Source of the DNA: Lycocorax pyrrhopterus obiensis
Taxonomy: Eukaryota; Chordata; Aves; Passeriformes; Paradisaeidae
NCBI GenBank assembly: GCA_014706295.1
Contig: JACSVZ010000008.1
Location: 2,491,376 to 2,555,375 of the forward strand
Direction of reading: 5' to 3'
DNA: 64,000 nucleotides
Made by a program: the position numbers and the translations under genes. Shown here in pieces: positions 38,101 through 48,222 of this stretch. The notes below the pieces were generated by a model, which was not told the origin of the DNA, made no database searches, and saw only the letters and a program-made list of their open reading frames with translations. Each line of letters begins with the position of its first letter. Positions within the stretch are counted from its first letter, which is position 1.

Positions 38101-40847
38101 GATTACACCTATTACAATGCATTAGAATAAAAAAAAGATAATTGTTAATCCCATTTCTGCAAGCATTTAAATGTTCAACCCTAATAAAAGGACCTAATTA
38201 GATTACACTGATAAATGCAAATCTCTTCAAAATAGCTGCGAGCAAACACATGTGCCTTGATGGTTTCCAACGAGAATTGACAAGTGGAAAGCAGATGGCA
38301 ACGTGAAAGACTTCAGTTCTCCTGGAGCCATGAGCTATGAAAGCTCTCAGAGGTTCGTGTTTCAGCTTTGGCAAGATCAGAAAATATCCTTAATTGGCAA
38401 TCACCTGAGCAAGGATTACCACAAGGGTGAGTGAGGGCAGAGACAAGCACTTGCTAAACCAAGAGGAATTTTTCATATAGACCTAACCCCATAAAATGTG
38501 GGGGAAAAGGAAGACAAAGCTAAAAAATTGGTAATGAATAACACCCAGAAACACAGTGTAATATGAGGCAATGAGTTTTAAGATAACTCAGGCTTGAATG
38601 AGCATGTCTTGCCTGGAAATTACAGTTACCAGGCCACATAGCCTTGTACTTTACAAAAATAACAAATAAAGCCAGAAGAGAAAGGTGCAAACATTGTGGG
38701 TCATGAGAGGGGCTCCTGGAACCCCTTTACTAGCCCAGGGCACTGCAGGAGGGCTTCAGCTGTGCTCACCAAGGATTCAAGGTGTTTGACCAGTTCCAGT
38801 TAGGTGACTTTTAACCTATTCGAGATCTGAGCATCTTCTGCTTGATCCTTTCCCATCCCTCAGGTTTTACTGCTCACATTTTGCCTTTCTAAACACCTCC
38901 CAAGGCCTCAGCCCCCAGGGACCTGCAGAGACTAATTAGAAAGGAAAGGTGAGTGCTCTCAATCCTGCCACAAGCTGACTTCAGCTACCCTGTGCCTACT
39001 TTTTCTCTTCCCCCCTTTGGTTAAAATCCAGTACATCTGTTCAAATTTCAATCCATTAGTTGGAAAATTAAGCAATTAATGCAGACAATGTCCGTGGACA
39101 ATGATTTATCAAACACTGTTATAGGAACCAAAGTGTAAATTGAAGCCAACTTCAGGAGCTCGAGGCTCAATATACCTTCAGGAAAAAAAAAAGAAGAAAA
39201 TAAAAAGTGAGAGAGAATGACTCTTCACAGAACCTAAACCTCCTGGCAATTAGAAATGGGAAGGTATTTATAGGTATGATGAAGAACAAAGAAGAAACCA
39301 TTACAGCAGCCCAGAATGGGGATCATTTCAGAGTAGTTTTATTTTAATCTCTGCAGAACAACGTATTCATTTAAGAAGTACACAGTCAGTGATCTGACTT
39401 TGTACATGCCACTGAACTTAAGCTATGTGATAAAAATCCTGTAGGTGCTCAATATTTAAAAGTCGTTTTGAGGAAAAAATAAATTACTGGAGAACAATGA
39501 CACCTCCTCTAATCAAGGTAATTGTGAACGTGATTTTGTGTCATCTTGATTAAACAACTATTTCGCAGACTGTTGACAAGTTTCATTAAGAGCAAATTAT
39601 GTTTTCTCTCCTGCAAAATTAAGAGAGCATTAGAGGGAATTATCAGTCCTCACTGATTTTATCAAGGATTATATCAATATTTGATTTTTTTATCAGAAAG
39701 CCTATAATGCAAAATACTGCTGATGTTTTACACTGATCTGCTTTCAAGAAACAATGAAAGCAGCTAAAAATGCCAACAGTAACTACTTATGGCACTAAAT
39801 AACCTAGAGTTTTGATGGTAAATATAAAAAGGTTTATCAGGTGACAGCTGAAAGATGCCTTCCCCTGCACTGCCCCATTTCCATGCTCCTGTGATGTTCC
39901 TTACCACAGAAAGTTGGGAATTTATACACTCCTGTCCAATAACCGTGTTACTATGGGGGATGCTATCAACAGGAAAATAACAAGAGGATTACAACTTTGT
40001 CTCCACCAAAAGAAAAAAAAGTAGTGAATAATTTGTCTGTTTAATTCAATCTACAAAAGTTCCTGGCTTTTGGGGGGTTGAAGATTTTGGTTATTACTCC
40101 CAGAGTTCTGCTTGGTAGTCACATAATTTTTGCAATACTTTTGTGACATTGCTTATGAGTTTGAGAGCTTCAAACCAATGAATTTGGACACTAATTCCTA
40201 CACATTCCTATTTAACCAAAATGTCTTCTTTTTTTCCATTTCAATCAAGTACTTGATTCAAATTAATTTTTGTAACTCCTTACTTTGGACTCTGAGAGCA
40301 ATTAGAGGCACTATAAATGCCAGCCAGAAGTACCCCTTTCACCTTCTTGTTCCTTACAGACACATAAATTAACCCTTCTTCACATAACATGCATATTGTT
40401 GCGCATTCTGTCCCAATGTTTCCTTCTAAATTAAGACTAAACTGGATAGCTTATCACAAGCCCTTCATTTTTTTGGCACCACCATAAAGACTTTAATATC
40501 TTTAGACACTTGCATGGAGGGAGCTCTAAGAGCAGTATTAATCAGACAAGAACAAAAGTAGAATTCTGCATTTAAAGTGAGATCTAAACCTTTCTTATCA
40601 ATTTGAATTGAGCAGGAAGACTCCTGCTCCCTAGCAGACGTATCAGGTACAATATTATGGGGCAATTTAAGGAGCAAAGGTTTTTGTGAAGTGTTCAACA
40701 AAATAAACGTTTGGTCATGCCCAAACTGAGCTCACGCACAGTAAAGTTTAGGTGACAAAAAACAAAGAGTCAGTGCTAGGTTCAAAAATCAGCAATGTCA
40801 CGTCAGGTGTTCCTTTTAACCATTGCATTGAGGTTGATCTCGTCTGT
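35134..40847. other. Repeat-poor AT-rich block, no gene seen
   Basis: Apart from the dispersed repeat copy at 35291 I see no repeat. Few open frames exceed 60 codons; from 36909 to 40129 there are none. The composition and string content of 37800-39700 resemble conserved non-coding DNA (see findings). A short A-rich tract lies at 39182-39200. Confidence 0.5.
35291..35347 (-). repeat. Dispersed repeat of unknown family, copy 2
   Basis: On the minus strand it reads 'ttgcaatacctgactgacaa', 'gatgagatccttgaacactg', 'gaaatagactgcag'. It aligns with 32674-32730 (about three quarters of positions by eye). The open frame across it shares the QYLT..MRSL.TGN pattern. Confidence 0.45.
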
Positions 40848-41118
40848 CTCAGGGGAAAGGATGAGAGGAAATGGCCTTGATTTGCACCAGGAGAAGTTCA
40901 AGGTAGATACTAGAAACAATTTTTCCCTGAAAGAATGGTTAGGGATTGGAATAAATTGCCCAGGGAGGTGGTGGAGTCACCATCCCTGGAAGTGTTCAAG
41001 AGGCTGGATGTGGATTTTGGGACATGGTTTAGGGGTGATGATGGTGGTGCTGGGGGAATGAGTGGATGGGATCATCTTGAAGGTCTCCTGCCACCATGAT
41101 GGCCCTGATTCCATGTAA
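40848..41118 (+). mobile_element. CR1 LINE 3' fragment, old
   Basis: Sense CR1 with the order 'ggaaatggccttgatttgca', 'aacaatttttccctgaaaga', 'aaattgcccagggaggtggt', 'catccctggaagtgttcaag', 'gggatcatcttgaaggtctc' and a final CCCTGATTCCATG. It is considerably more diverged than the copies at 29611 and 33628, so it is an older subfamily. It is 5'-truncated. Confidence 0.82.
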
Positions 41119-41203
41119 CGCAGGTTCCAGGATGAACTCAAGACCAGGTTGTGAAGCTGTGAGAGACCAGAAAGGTTGATGTCTTGAGACATTTTAGGGT
41201 GAA

Positions 41204-41812
41204 TGTGTGTGGGGAAAGGGGAAGGCCAGGCCTTGCCCTGGTGAGGCAGTGCCCTGCCCTGTAGCCCCCAGCCCCCTAGAGCCTGTATCCCAGCCTGGCA
41301 GAGCTGCCAGCCCCTGGCACACTGGAGGTAGTGGCCCCCACTGCACCCCTGGAGCCCCTAACCCAGCTCCTGAGTGGCCAAATGACTGGAAGCCCCATGT
41401 GGGAGAAGGGCCCAGCAAAGCCAAGGAGTATTTAGGGCCAAACACAAGGCAATCAGATGTTGACTCACTCGTCTTGGAATTTCTGTTAGCTGAACACCGC
41501 TGGAACCCAGGAGCTGGTAGCTATATGTGTCCTTTGCTATATCTTTTCTGTCTTTTTCTCTTTCCTCTTCTAATTCCATCTTCTCAGAATTTTTGAGTAA
41601 CTTAAAATTGAATGGGCTTAGAGTTTCCTGAGTTGGATGGGCCAAGTTAGTGCTTTGAGAAGTGTTTTGTGTTGATTGAATGTTGCACTAAACCTTTTGC
41701 AAAAGTTCTCTGGTTTTTTTGAAGTTGCCAGTAAAGTTCTTTCTGTTGTTTTGACCTCTTGAGAATATCTCATGGGTATTCCTCCTGTGTGTCTAGCCCA
41801 GGGTGTACGAGC
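41204..41812 (+). mobile_element. Probable LTR of an endogenous retrovirus
   Basis: Begins TGTGTGTGGGGAAAGG. A GC-rich first part carries a TATA-like string (GTATTTAGGG, about 41428), followed by a pyrimidine-rich stretch. An AGTAAAG polyadenylation-like signal lies near 41730, followed by a T/G-rich downstream element. This U3-R-U5 order suggests a plus-strand LTR. The right end is uncertain (41812 is a guess near 'gtgtacgagcaa'). Related GC-rich sequence continues to about 42050 and might be internal leader or part of the LTR. No target-site duplication was found. Opposite frames of 60-130 codons are not genes. Confidence 0.45.
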
Positions 41813-42524
41813 AACCATAAGCCTAATTAAAAACCCTGCTGAGCGAGTTGTTTGGGGCCTTACAGAAGCACACACAGTGGAGCCAGTGCAGGCCACTGTG
41901 GAGCTGGTGCAGGGCTGGGTGGGAGGCACAGCCCCCCAGAAGGGAGCCCTGGGCTCCAAACCAACACCACATATCACCAGTTACCCCATCTTTTTGAAGG
42001 GCAGCAGCTCCCAGCTCCAAGTAGCTCCCACCAGCACACTTCGCCTCTCACTTAGGTTTAATTAATATCCAGCCCCTGCCTCTGGAAAGCTGCCAGGCTA
42101 AGCAGAGAGCAGTTCACTTCCTTCAGGCTTCTCTCTCTAGCAGGTGAGCTGCCAAGCCAGGTGTTTGCACAGCTTCAGAGTGAGCTGCAAGTAAATCCCC
42201 CAGCGGCAGGAAAAACATACAGTGTTTGACTTGGCCTTTAGACACACACACGAGAATAACAGAGGCTGCAGTGACTTCTGGGAAGTAACTCCAAAGTGAT
42301 GCAGCCGATAAACAGAATCCAGACAAAAATACACTGTTCAACAAGATACGTGATCATTGTGACAGGGAAGCCTCGACACAGTCTTCTGGCAAAGAAATTA
42401 TAATTTTTGCCATAGAAAGGGAATTTTTGATGAATTTATGCTGAGCAAAGATAATACAAGATGAAAACGTTCTCCTTGGAGAAGAGTCTTAGTCTTTTAT
42501 CCTATTTTGTACATCTCTACAAAT
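41813..42524. other. Unassigned DNA between repeats
   Basis: 41813-42060 is GC-rich and may belong to the preceding element. 42061-42524 shows nothing recognisable. Overlapping short frames exist on both strands without known domains. Confidence 0.35.
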
Positions 42525-42828
42525 TCATAGAATCATGGAACGGTTTGGGTTGGAAAGGACCTTAAAGCTCATCTTGTTGCACCCCTGCCATGGACAGGGA
42601 CACCTTCCACTGTCCCAGGCTGCTCCAAGCCCCGTCCAGCCTGGCATTGGACACTTCCAGGGATCCAGGGGCAGCCACAGTTTCTCTGGACAGCCTGTGC
42701 CAGGGCCTTCCCACCCTCCCAGGGAACAATTCCTTCCCAATATCCCATCTATCCCTGCCCTCTGGCAGTGGGAAGCCATTCGCCCTTGTCCTGGCACATT
42801 AGACTCTTCCAAAACATCTTTTTCATGT
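42525..42828 (-). mobile_element. CR1 LINE, 3' part, split by LTR
   Basis: Antisense CR1 opening with the tail TCATAGAATCATGGAACGG. It continues through 'tttgggttggaaaggacctt', 'ggacaccttccactgtccca', 'ttctctggacagcctgtgcc' and 'ggcagtgggaagccattcgc' to 'tcttccaaaacatc'. The CR1 at 1-362 continues at this point with 'tctccatgtttcctgcagct' and 'ccttcaggca'. The same continuation is found here only after the LTR, at 43992. The CR1 was therefore inserted first and later interrupted. Confidence 0.9.
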
Positions 42829-43991
42829 TGTGGTTTAAAGGACAGGTGTCTGCCAAGGAAGGCCAGAACTTACCTTGGAATGGAAAATGTAACCCCCTTC
42901 CCTCCGAATTTTTATAACTTTGAAATTAAGGGGCTTTCAGGCAAAGATATGGGGAAAGGAATAACAGTTCTTTACTAGTATGTATGTGTATAACAAGGCA
43001 AACAACCAACAACAATGGCAGCAACAACAAACAGAACCAGACACCCAGTGCCAGCCTCTCTCGGCCGCAGGCACTTTCCCCTTGGGTGCTGTTCCGCTCA
43101 CAGCCGGCAGGGGCGCTGGCGGCTCCCGGTGAGCAGGGCGGGTGCGATGGTTCCCCGCGGCTGCAGGGGGCGCTGTGGCGCGAGCTCGGCCGCGTCTCCC
43201 TCAGGTGGCAATGGAGGACACGCCGGCGGAAGGGGTGGAAAAGGGGCTTCCTTTACAAACTCCCGGGGGGCAGTCAGTCCTGGTGCCCCTCCGTAGGGCA
43301 AAATGGGCTGCAGCAGGAACCTCGGAGCGTCGGGCTGGAATGGCCGGGGCAAACAGAGCCCCAGTGGTGGTGAATCTAAGTGTAGCACTAAGCCCCAAGT
43401 GGTGGCAGAGGCAGGAGCAGCGGGGGGTCCCGGTGGACAGGGGGTGTTGAGTTTAAGTGTAGCAAAAAACCTGAAGCAGCGGCAGAAAACAGCGGGGCTG
43501 TGCAGCGGCAGCCCGGCTCCCAAAACCAGCTGGCAAAGGCTCCCTCAGAGGGGGAGGGGGTTGGGGTCCCGGGTTTTCCTGAGTAGAGGGTGAGGGTCCT
43601 TTTCAGTGAGAATGGGTGTTAGTAAGGGCCCAGTCCAACGGCCGCTCTCACCCACGGTGGGAGAAGCAGTAAAAGATGGAACTCCATGGTGGCGGCGAAT
43701 TCTTCCCACAGCAACTGCAGCCTGGCTGTCTCCCCTCCGATCTGAGGGTGAGAGAGAGCAAGGAGCTGAGCCCAGCCCCTCACCCCCCAGCCAAAATCTC
43801 TCAGTATCTCTGCACTTCCCAGGAGAAAGCCTCTGAGCTAAGAGACTGCAGCCAGCTGCATCCTCCCCCCTCCTCCTCCTCCTCTCAGCCACATCTTTTG
43901 TCTTCAGTATCATCATTACCATCTCTTAGACATCATATGGGAGAAAATTCCCTGAGAGAAAAAAAAAAAGGAAAAATCCTAGTCTCCAACA
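42829..43991 (-). mobile_element. Solo LTR nested in CR1
   Basis: A 1163-base element. On the minus strand it runs from TGTTGGAGACTAGG to CCTTTAAACCACA, giving TG...CA ends. Minus-strand order: a T-rich start, a CpG-rich middle (about 43050-43560), an AGTAAAGAAC polyadenylation-type signal (about 42970), then a U5-like end with 'aagccccttaatttcaaagt' and 'ggcagacacctgtccttt'. I know this arrangement from passerine LTRs. CR1 sequence on its left (to 42828) and right (from 43992) is continuous except for a short overlap, TTTCATGT versus CTCCATCT. Both correspond to CTCCATGT in the CR1 at the window start, so they are a decayed target-site duplication. No second LTR or retroviral gene remains. 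Frames of up to 184 codons here are composition effects. Confidence 0.82.
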
Positions 43992-44022
43992 CTCCATCTT
44001 TCCTGTCAGCTCCTTCAGGCAG
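43992..44022 (-). mobile_element. CR1 LINE, remainder after the nested LTR
   Basis: Starts CTCCATCTTTCCTG and continues 'tcagctccttcaggca', matching the CR1 at 58-95 of this window. Similarity stops near 44022, which marks the original 5' truncation point of the split CR1. Confidence 0.75.
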
Positions 44023-46916
44023 GACAACTGCAGAATTTCTGCAGAAGCAATCCCTGAAGCAAAGCACCAACTCCTATCAACTACTGACTCACAAGAAACA
44101 CAAAACACCATTTTTTCCAGTCCAGAAGAGCCCCAGAGACACAAGAAGGAGCTGCTCCAGCATCCCTTCCTCTCTATGTCACAGACAGTCCCAGATGGAC
44201 CCTTGGGGACACGTGTTCAAGGGTTTGTGAGTGTTAGGGAATTATACTGATGTAACAATGAATGAGAACAAAAGAAATAAATCTGCTTTGAAATTCTGTA
44301 AAATAAAATTACTTTCCCTTAAATTCACACATTTAGTTTAGTCATGAAAACTTTCTAAAAGAACCGCTAGGTTTTATTTTATATATCAAAGAGCAAGCAA
44401 CTAAATTTTTTTTGTTACCTTTGAGACTTGCAAGAAACTGATAAACGTTTACATTTACTGTAAAAAATTAAGTTTCTGAGTCAACAGTGTATTATATATT
44501 TGTCTTAATTGGGCTGATTTTAGCCTCCTTAAATTCTGCCTAATTTTTTAACTTGGACTTTTATTTGTTGCAGAGTTTCTCATAAAAATCTGCAAACAAA
44601 TTACAAACTGTGGTTAATGAGCTATGCATAAACCTTCTCTTTTTCTTTATCATTCTTACCATCTGCTTTGGCTGTTTTATTATCAGCCTGTAAGCCAGTA
44701 ATCTATCTACTTTATTTCGTATCTCACTCGGAAAAAAATGAAGAAATCCACAAGACTTTTCAAACTTCTTGTTTTCTCTGAGTTTTCTCTGAGTTGTGCC
44801 TTATGGTCCAAGCTGCCTCATGCTCCTCTTTTCTCCACTGCCAAATTGAGACTTCCATTAAAAAAGCCCTTTGGATTTCCAACACACCCCAGACAGGACA
44901 GCAATTCCAAGATCAAATCAATCTATTTTACCCTTCTTCCTCATTGTTAATAAGCACAAATACTTCTTTCCCTCCGCACCATTCTTATTGCAATCTTTAC
45001 TGACTGCAGATTTGATGTAAAATACAACTATGGTTTTGCAGAGAAAAAAAATTGGAGTATTTATGTCTTATCTATCCATGTAGAAGTATTTCAGCACAGC
45101 TTTTTCGCTGTGCACTACAGTTTAATATGTGCTTTGATAGAGATGTTCCTTCCTTTCCAGGTAGGGCCAGCAAAATTCTGGACGTCTGTATTTTGACATG
45201 TTCCATCACAGAAGTATCATTGGGACGTTAATCTAATTAAATTCCCTCATTTTGTCTAAAAATATCATTAAAAACTTTAATTATTCTGTTCTGAGTGAGG
45301 CCAGTACTGCATATTCATAGAACAAGAATAAGAAACAGGACCAAGTTCTTTAAAAATCTATGAAAAACCCTTGAAATTCAGTGCTCTGTGGAATAAAACC
45401 ATCACTAAGCAGGTTAACGAAAAGTTTCATCATGGTCTCTCCTTCGAAATTTAGCCATTATTTTCAGCACTGACAGTTGGGTAGCATTTATTCTTTATAA
45501 TGGAATGACTGACTTGAGGAGAAGTTGGAAAAGCCAGCAGCAAGAACGAGGTTTTATTTAATGAGTGTGAATTTGTGAGAAATTATCCCAAAGTGAGCAA
45601 CAGTTAACCACTAAGCTGAAAAACAGCTTTTGAATCCTCTGCAGATTTCCTAGCAGAGCTGCTGTTCTAGTGCTAAGCTCTACAGAGACTTTAATCCATT
45701 TTGCACCCGAAAAGGGGCATGGGAGTGAAATTATTACAGTTTCAAATGCAAGCTCAGGGGAACTTAGCCTGGTGCTGAAAACTGATACTGAACTGAGCAA
45801 AAAAGAAAAAAAAAAAAGCTTGGATAGACATTCTGAGGTGTCGTGACTGTCTTGGGCATGCTGTGTACAAAAGGCACCTGGTAGGGTCTGTTATGAGTTC
45901 ATGTATTTCTTAGCCTTCACCTGCTGTGTTTTATCACTCCTTGTGCTCTCACATACATTATAGCACTTCAACAATAACCAGCATACCAGCAAAGCTGGCC
46001 GTTTCCCATGTTTTCTGATTTACTGTTTGTTTTATAAACCGAAACAAGCCTAACTGAACAATTTGTATTTTTTTTTTTTTTTAGTTTATTCTCAGTAAAT
46101 TTCTGTGATAAGAAGAACCTCATCTTCCCAGGTATAGAAACTTGCCAAAAGAGAGAGAAGAGTGCAGGTACCTGCTCTAAACTGCTTTGAAGTCCACAGA
46201 AAGACCATGGGAAATATTCATCTCTCCTAACTGCAATGATTTAAAACTTGTCTGCTCTAAGTTGGTTGCAGAGACCTCCACAGTCCAAAACAATTCTGTC
46301 TTCAAGTACGATTCATCACTCTGTGCATGCACCAATCTCTCCCTGCTGACTATAAAGAGGACACAATGGGCAGTTTAGGTCAGGGAGCCAACTTTTAACA
46401 CGTCTGCGGTTAAGTGAGATCCATTGCTATTGGCTGGGACAGAATGGATTCCAACAGAAAGAAAAGCCAGGCAGGAGTCTGTGGCCAGCAAGGGCTACGA
46501 TTTCTCCATCTCCAGTCCCACCCATCAGCCACTAAAGACTGTCACTCTGTCACAGACAAGCTTTCACTTTATGGAGTCCTAAAACAGCGTGGCAGTCCAG
46601 GGAAGAACAAACACAAAACATGTCAATTAATTTTTTGGAACGTCAATTAATACACAGGTTGATTCTATTTCTTCTTCTAGAGCCATTGACATCTCCTATG
46701 TATCTCTTCTAATTAATCTCCATTTGTACCATGTGGAATGAAACACAGTTTGTAAAGAAGGCACCAGAGCACCAGGCAGGTGTTGTGACACCCGGGCAGG
46801 TCACACACCCAAATTCACACAGCAAAGGCTCTTGCTGCAACTGCTTTGCTGCTTAGTGCAACAATAGCAACATATTCTGTGGCAAACACAAAAAAAAAGG
46901 TAGAAAGGCTCTTAAG
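44023..46916. other. Unique AT-rich DNA, no gene seen
   Basis: No supported gene or repeat. Small features only: an 11-base direct duplication (GTTTTCTCTGA) at about 44771-44793, a T15 run at 46068-46082, and two GTCAATTAAT strings 20 bases apart near 46621-46650. Confidence 0.5.
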
Positions 46917-47412
46917 TGTGAGAAATAAAAGCAAGTTTCAGAAATAAAGCAGAAGAGTTTAGGGATTAGCTTTGGCTGCGAAAACTTGAAAAAGACACAA
47001 ATATACAACAAGCAAGGACATTAAAACAATGGCTAGAGTTTCTAGGCTTGGCTGAGATAGCTTTTAGAGTTGTAAAAAATATGCTTAGCAAGATAGATAA
47101 GGTTAAGCTTAATAATGGAATACTGTGCATTGTTATATAAGGTATAAAACAAGCAAGTATTGTGTTTAACAGATGTATGTGCCCTATAGAAGGTTGGTAA
47201 GACAGTTGTCTGTAACTTTTAAAAGTACGCTATTGGCTGAAAAGCTTTTAAGAATGCTCTGTAACCAGGAAGTCTCTGGATGACTGCGACAGTGCAAGCC
47301 TGTATCATCTCCTGTGTATGTGAGACTGATAAAATAATAAAAAGGCTCATGGCATGTCTGTCCTGGCTCCCCGTCCCGTTTGGATTCGCTGACAGTATTC
47401 TTCTCATGCCAA
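46917..47412 (+). mobile_element. Probable solo LTR, short type
   Basis: Plus-strand LTR signals lie in the right order and spacing. TATATAAGG and TATAAAAC are at about 47134-47150. An AATAAA signal lies at 47336-47341, some 195 bases downstream. A U5-like tail 'ctgtcctggctccccgtccc', 'gtttggattcgctgacagta' follows, of a form common at the 3' end of vertebrate LTRs. The start TGTGAGAAAT and end near ATGCCAA are tentative. The flanks TTAAG (left) and GTAAG (right, 47413-47417) agree at four of five bases, suggesting a worn target-site duplication. No internal retroviral sequence is seen. Confidence 0.6.
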
Positions 47413-48091
47413 GTAAGTTGTAATTTAGTAGTAAGAGTACCGTGCCTAGGGCTAATTATCCCTGACTGCTCTTAGTAATTAGCTGTGGGCCAGAAGACAA
47501 GAAGGCCTCTTCCCAGGCTTTCTCAGAAGAATACAGGTTGATGTAATTCCTATGTTACAGTATTTGGGTTCACAGAAAGGCATGGAACCAGGAAGCAGCA
47601 TTGCCTTGCAGTTTCCACACTCCATGTCCACAAAAACACTTAAGGGATAACAGCAAAGGGCAACTCCTAAGAAATCAGCAGTCATTAGACACCACCCATG
47701 TCTTTACTAGGCTGCGGTTCAAGGGAGAGTTTAAGCTCTGATTAAGCATAGAACACACCCTTGAAGCTATTGTACATAATGTACAACTGATACACTTGTC
47801 TGTCCTTATCTCTCTTTTGTCCAGTTTCTGAGGTCTGTTGTACACTAAACCCAGGCAGGAATAAAGATCTCACTTGACACAGGTTTTCCCTTGCTCGCCA
47901 TTCCAGGCTGCAGTTCTGCACTGCTTTTCCCACTAGGCATCTTAACTTGCTTCCATCCAGCTCAGCTAAAAGCACAACTGCTTAAATGCAGAAAACTTTA
48001 AAAGAAGAATTGGAAGCAGTTCAGAAGCAATCTTTCTGCCATAAAATTTCTGCTAGCAACTGAGAGTTTAAAAAGTTCTCCCTTGCCTGGA
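47413..48091. other. Unique DNA with one dispersed-repeat scrap
   Basis: No gene seen. It contains the possible third copy of the unclassified repeat (47595-47626). Confidence 0.45.
47595..47626 (-). repeat. Dispersed repeat of unknown family, possible copy 3
   Basis: The string 'gcattgccttgcagtttcca', 'cactc' matches the part of copy 1 reading 'gtattgccttgcagttgcca', 'gtactc' at 32674. The match is short, so chance is possible. Both give GNCKA on the minus strand in one frame. Confidence 0.3.
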
Positions 48092-48222
48092 GATATATAT
48101 ATACATATGCACATATATATATACACACATACATGCACACACGTATATACATACATAAATATTTACAAACATACATATATGTGCCTATCTATATATACAG
48201 TCACTATATATGTATAAATATA
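48092..48222 (+). repeat. AT/AC cryptic microsatellite
   Basis: About 130 bases made mainly of alternating (AT)n, (AC)n and ACAT/ATAC units with interruptions. The predicted frame across it (many I, Y, H, T residues) is an artefact of the repeat. Confidence 0.9.

Noticed and set aside
46068..46082. T15 run as the tail of an antisense retrocopy
   Set aside because: No polyadenylation signal or coding similarity next to it; ordinary homopolymer.
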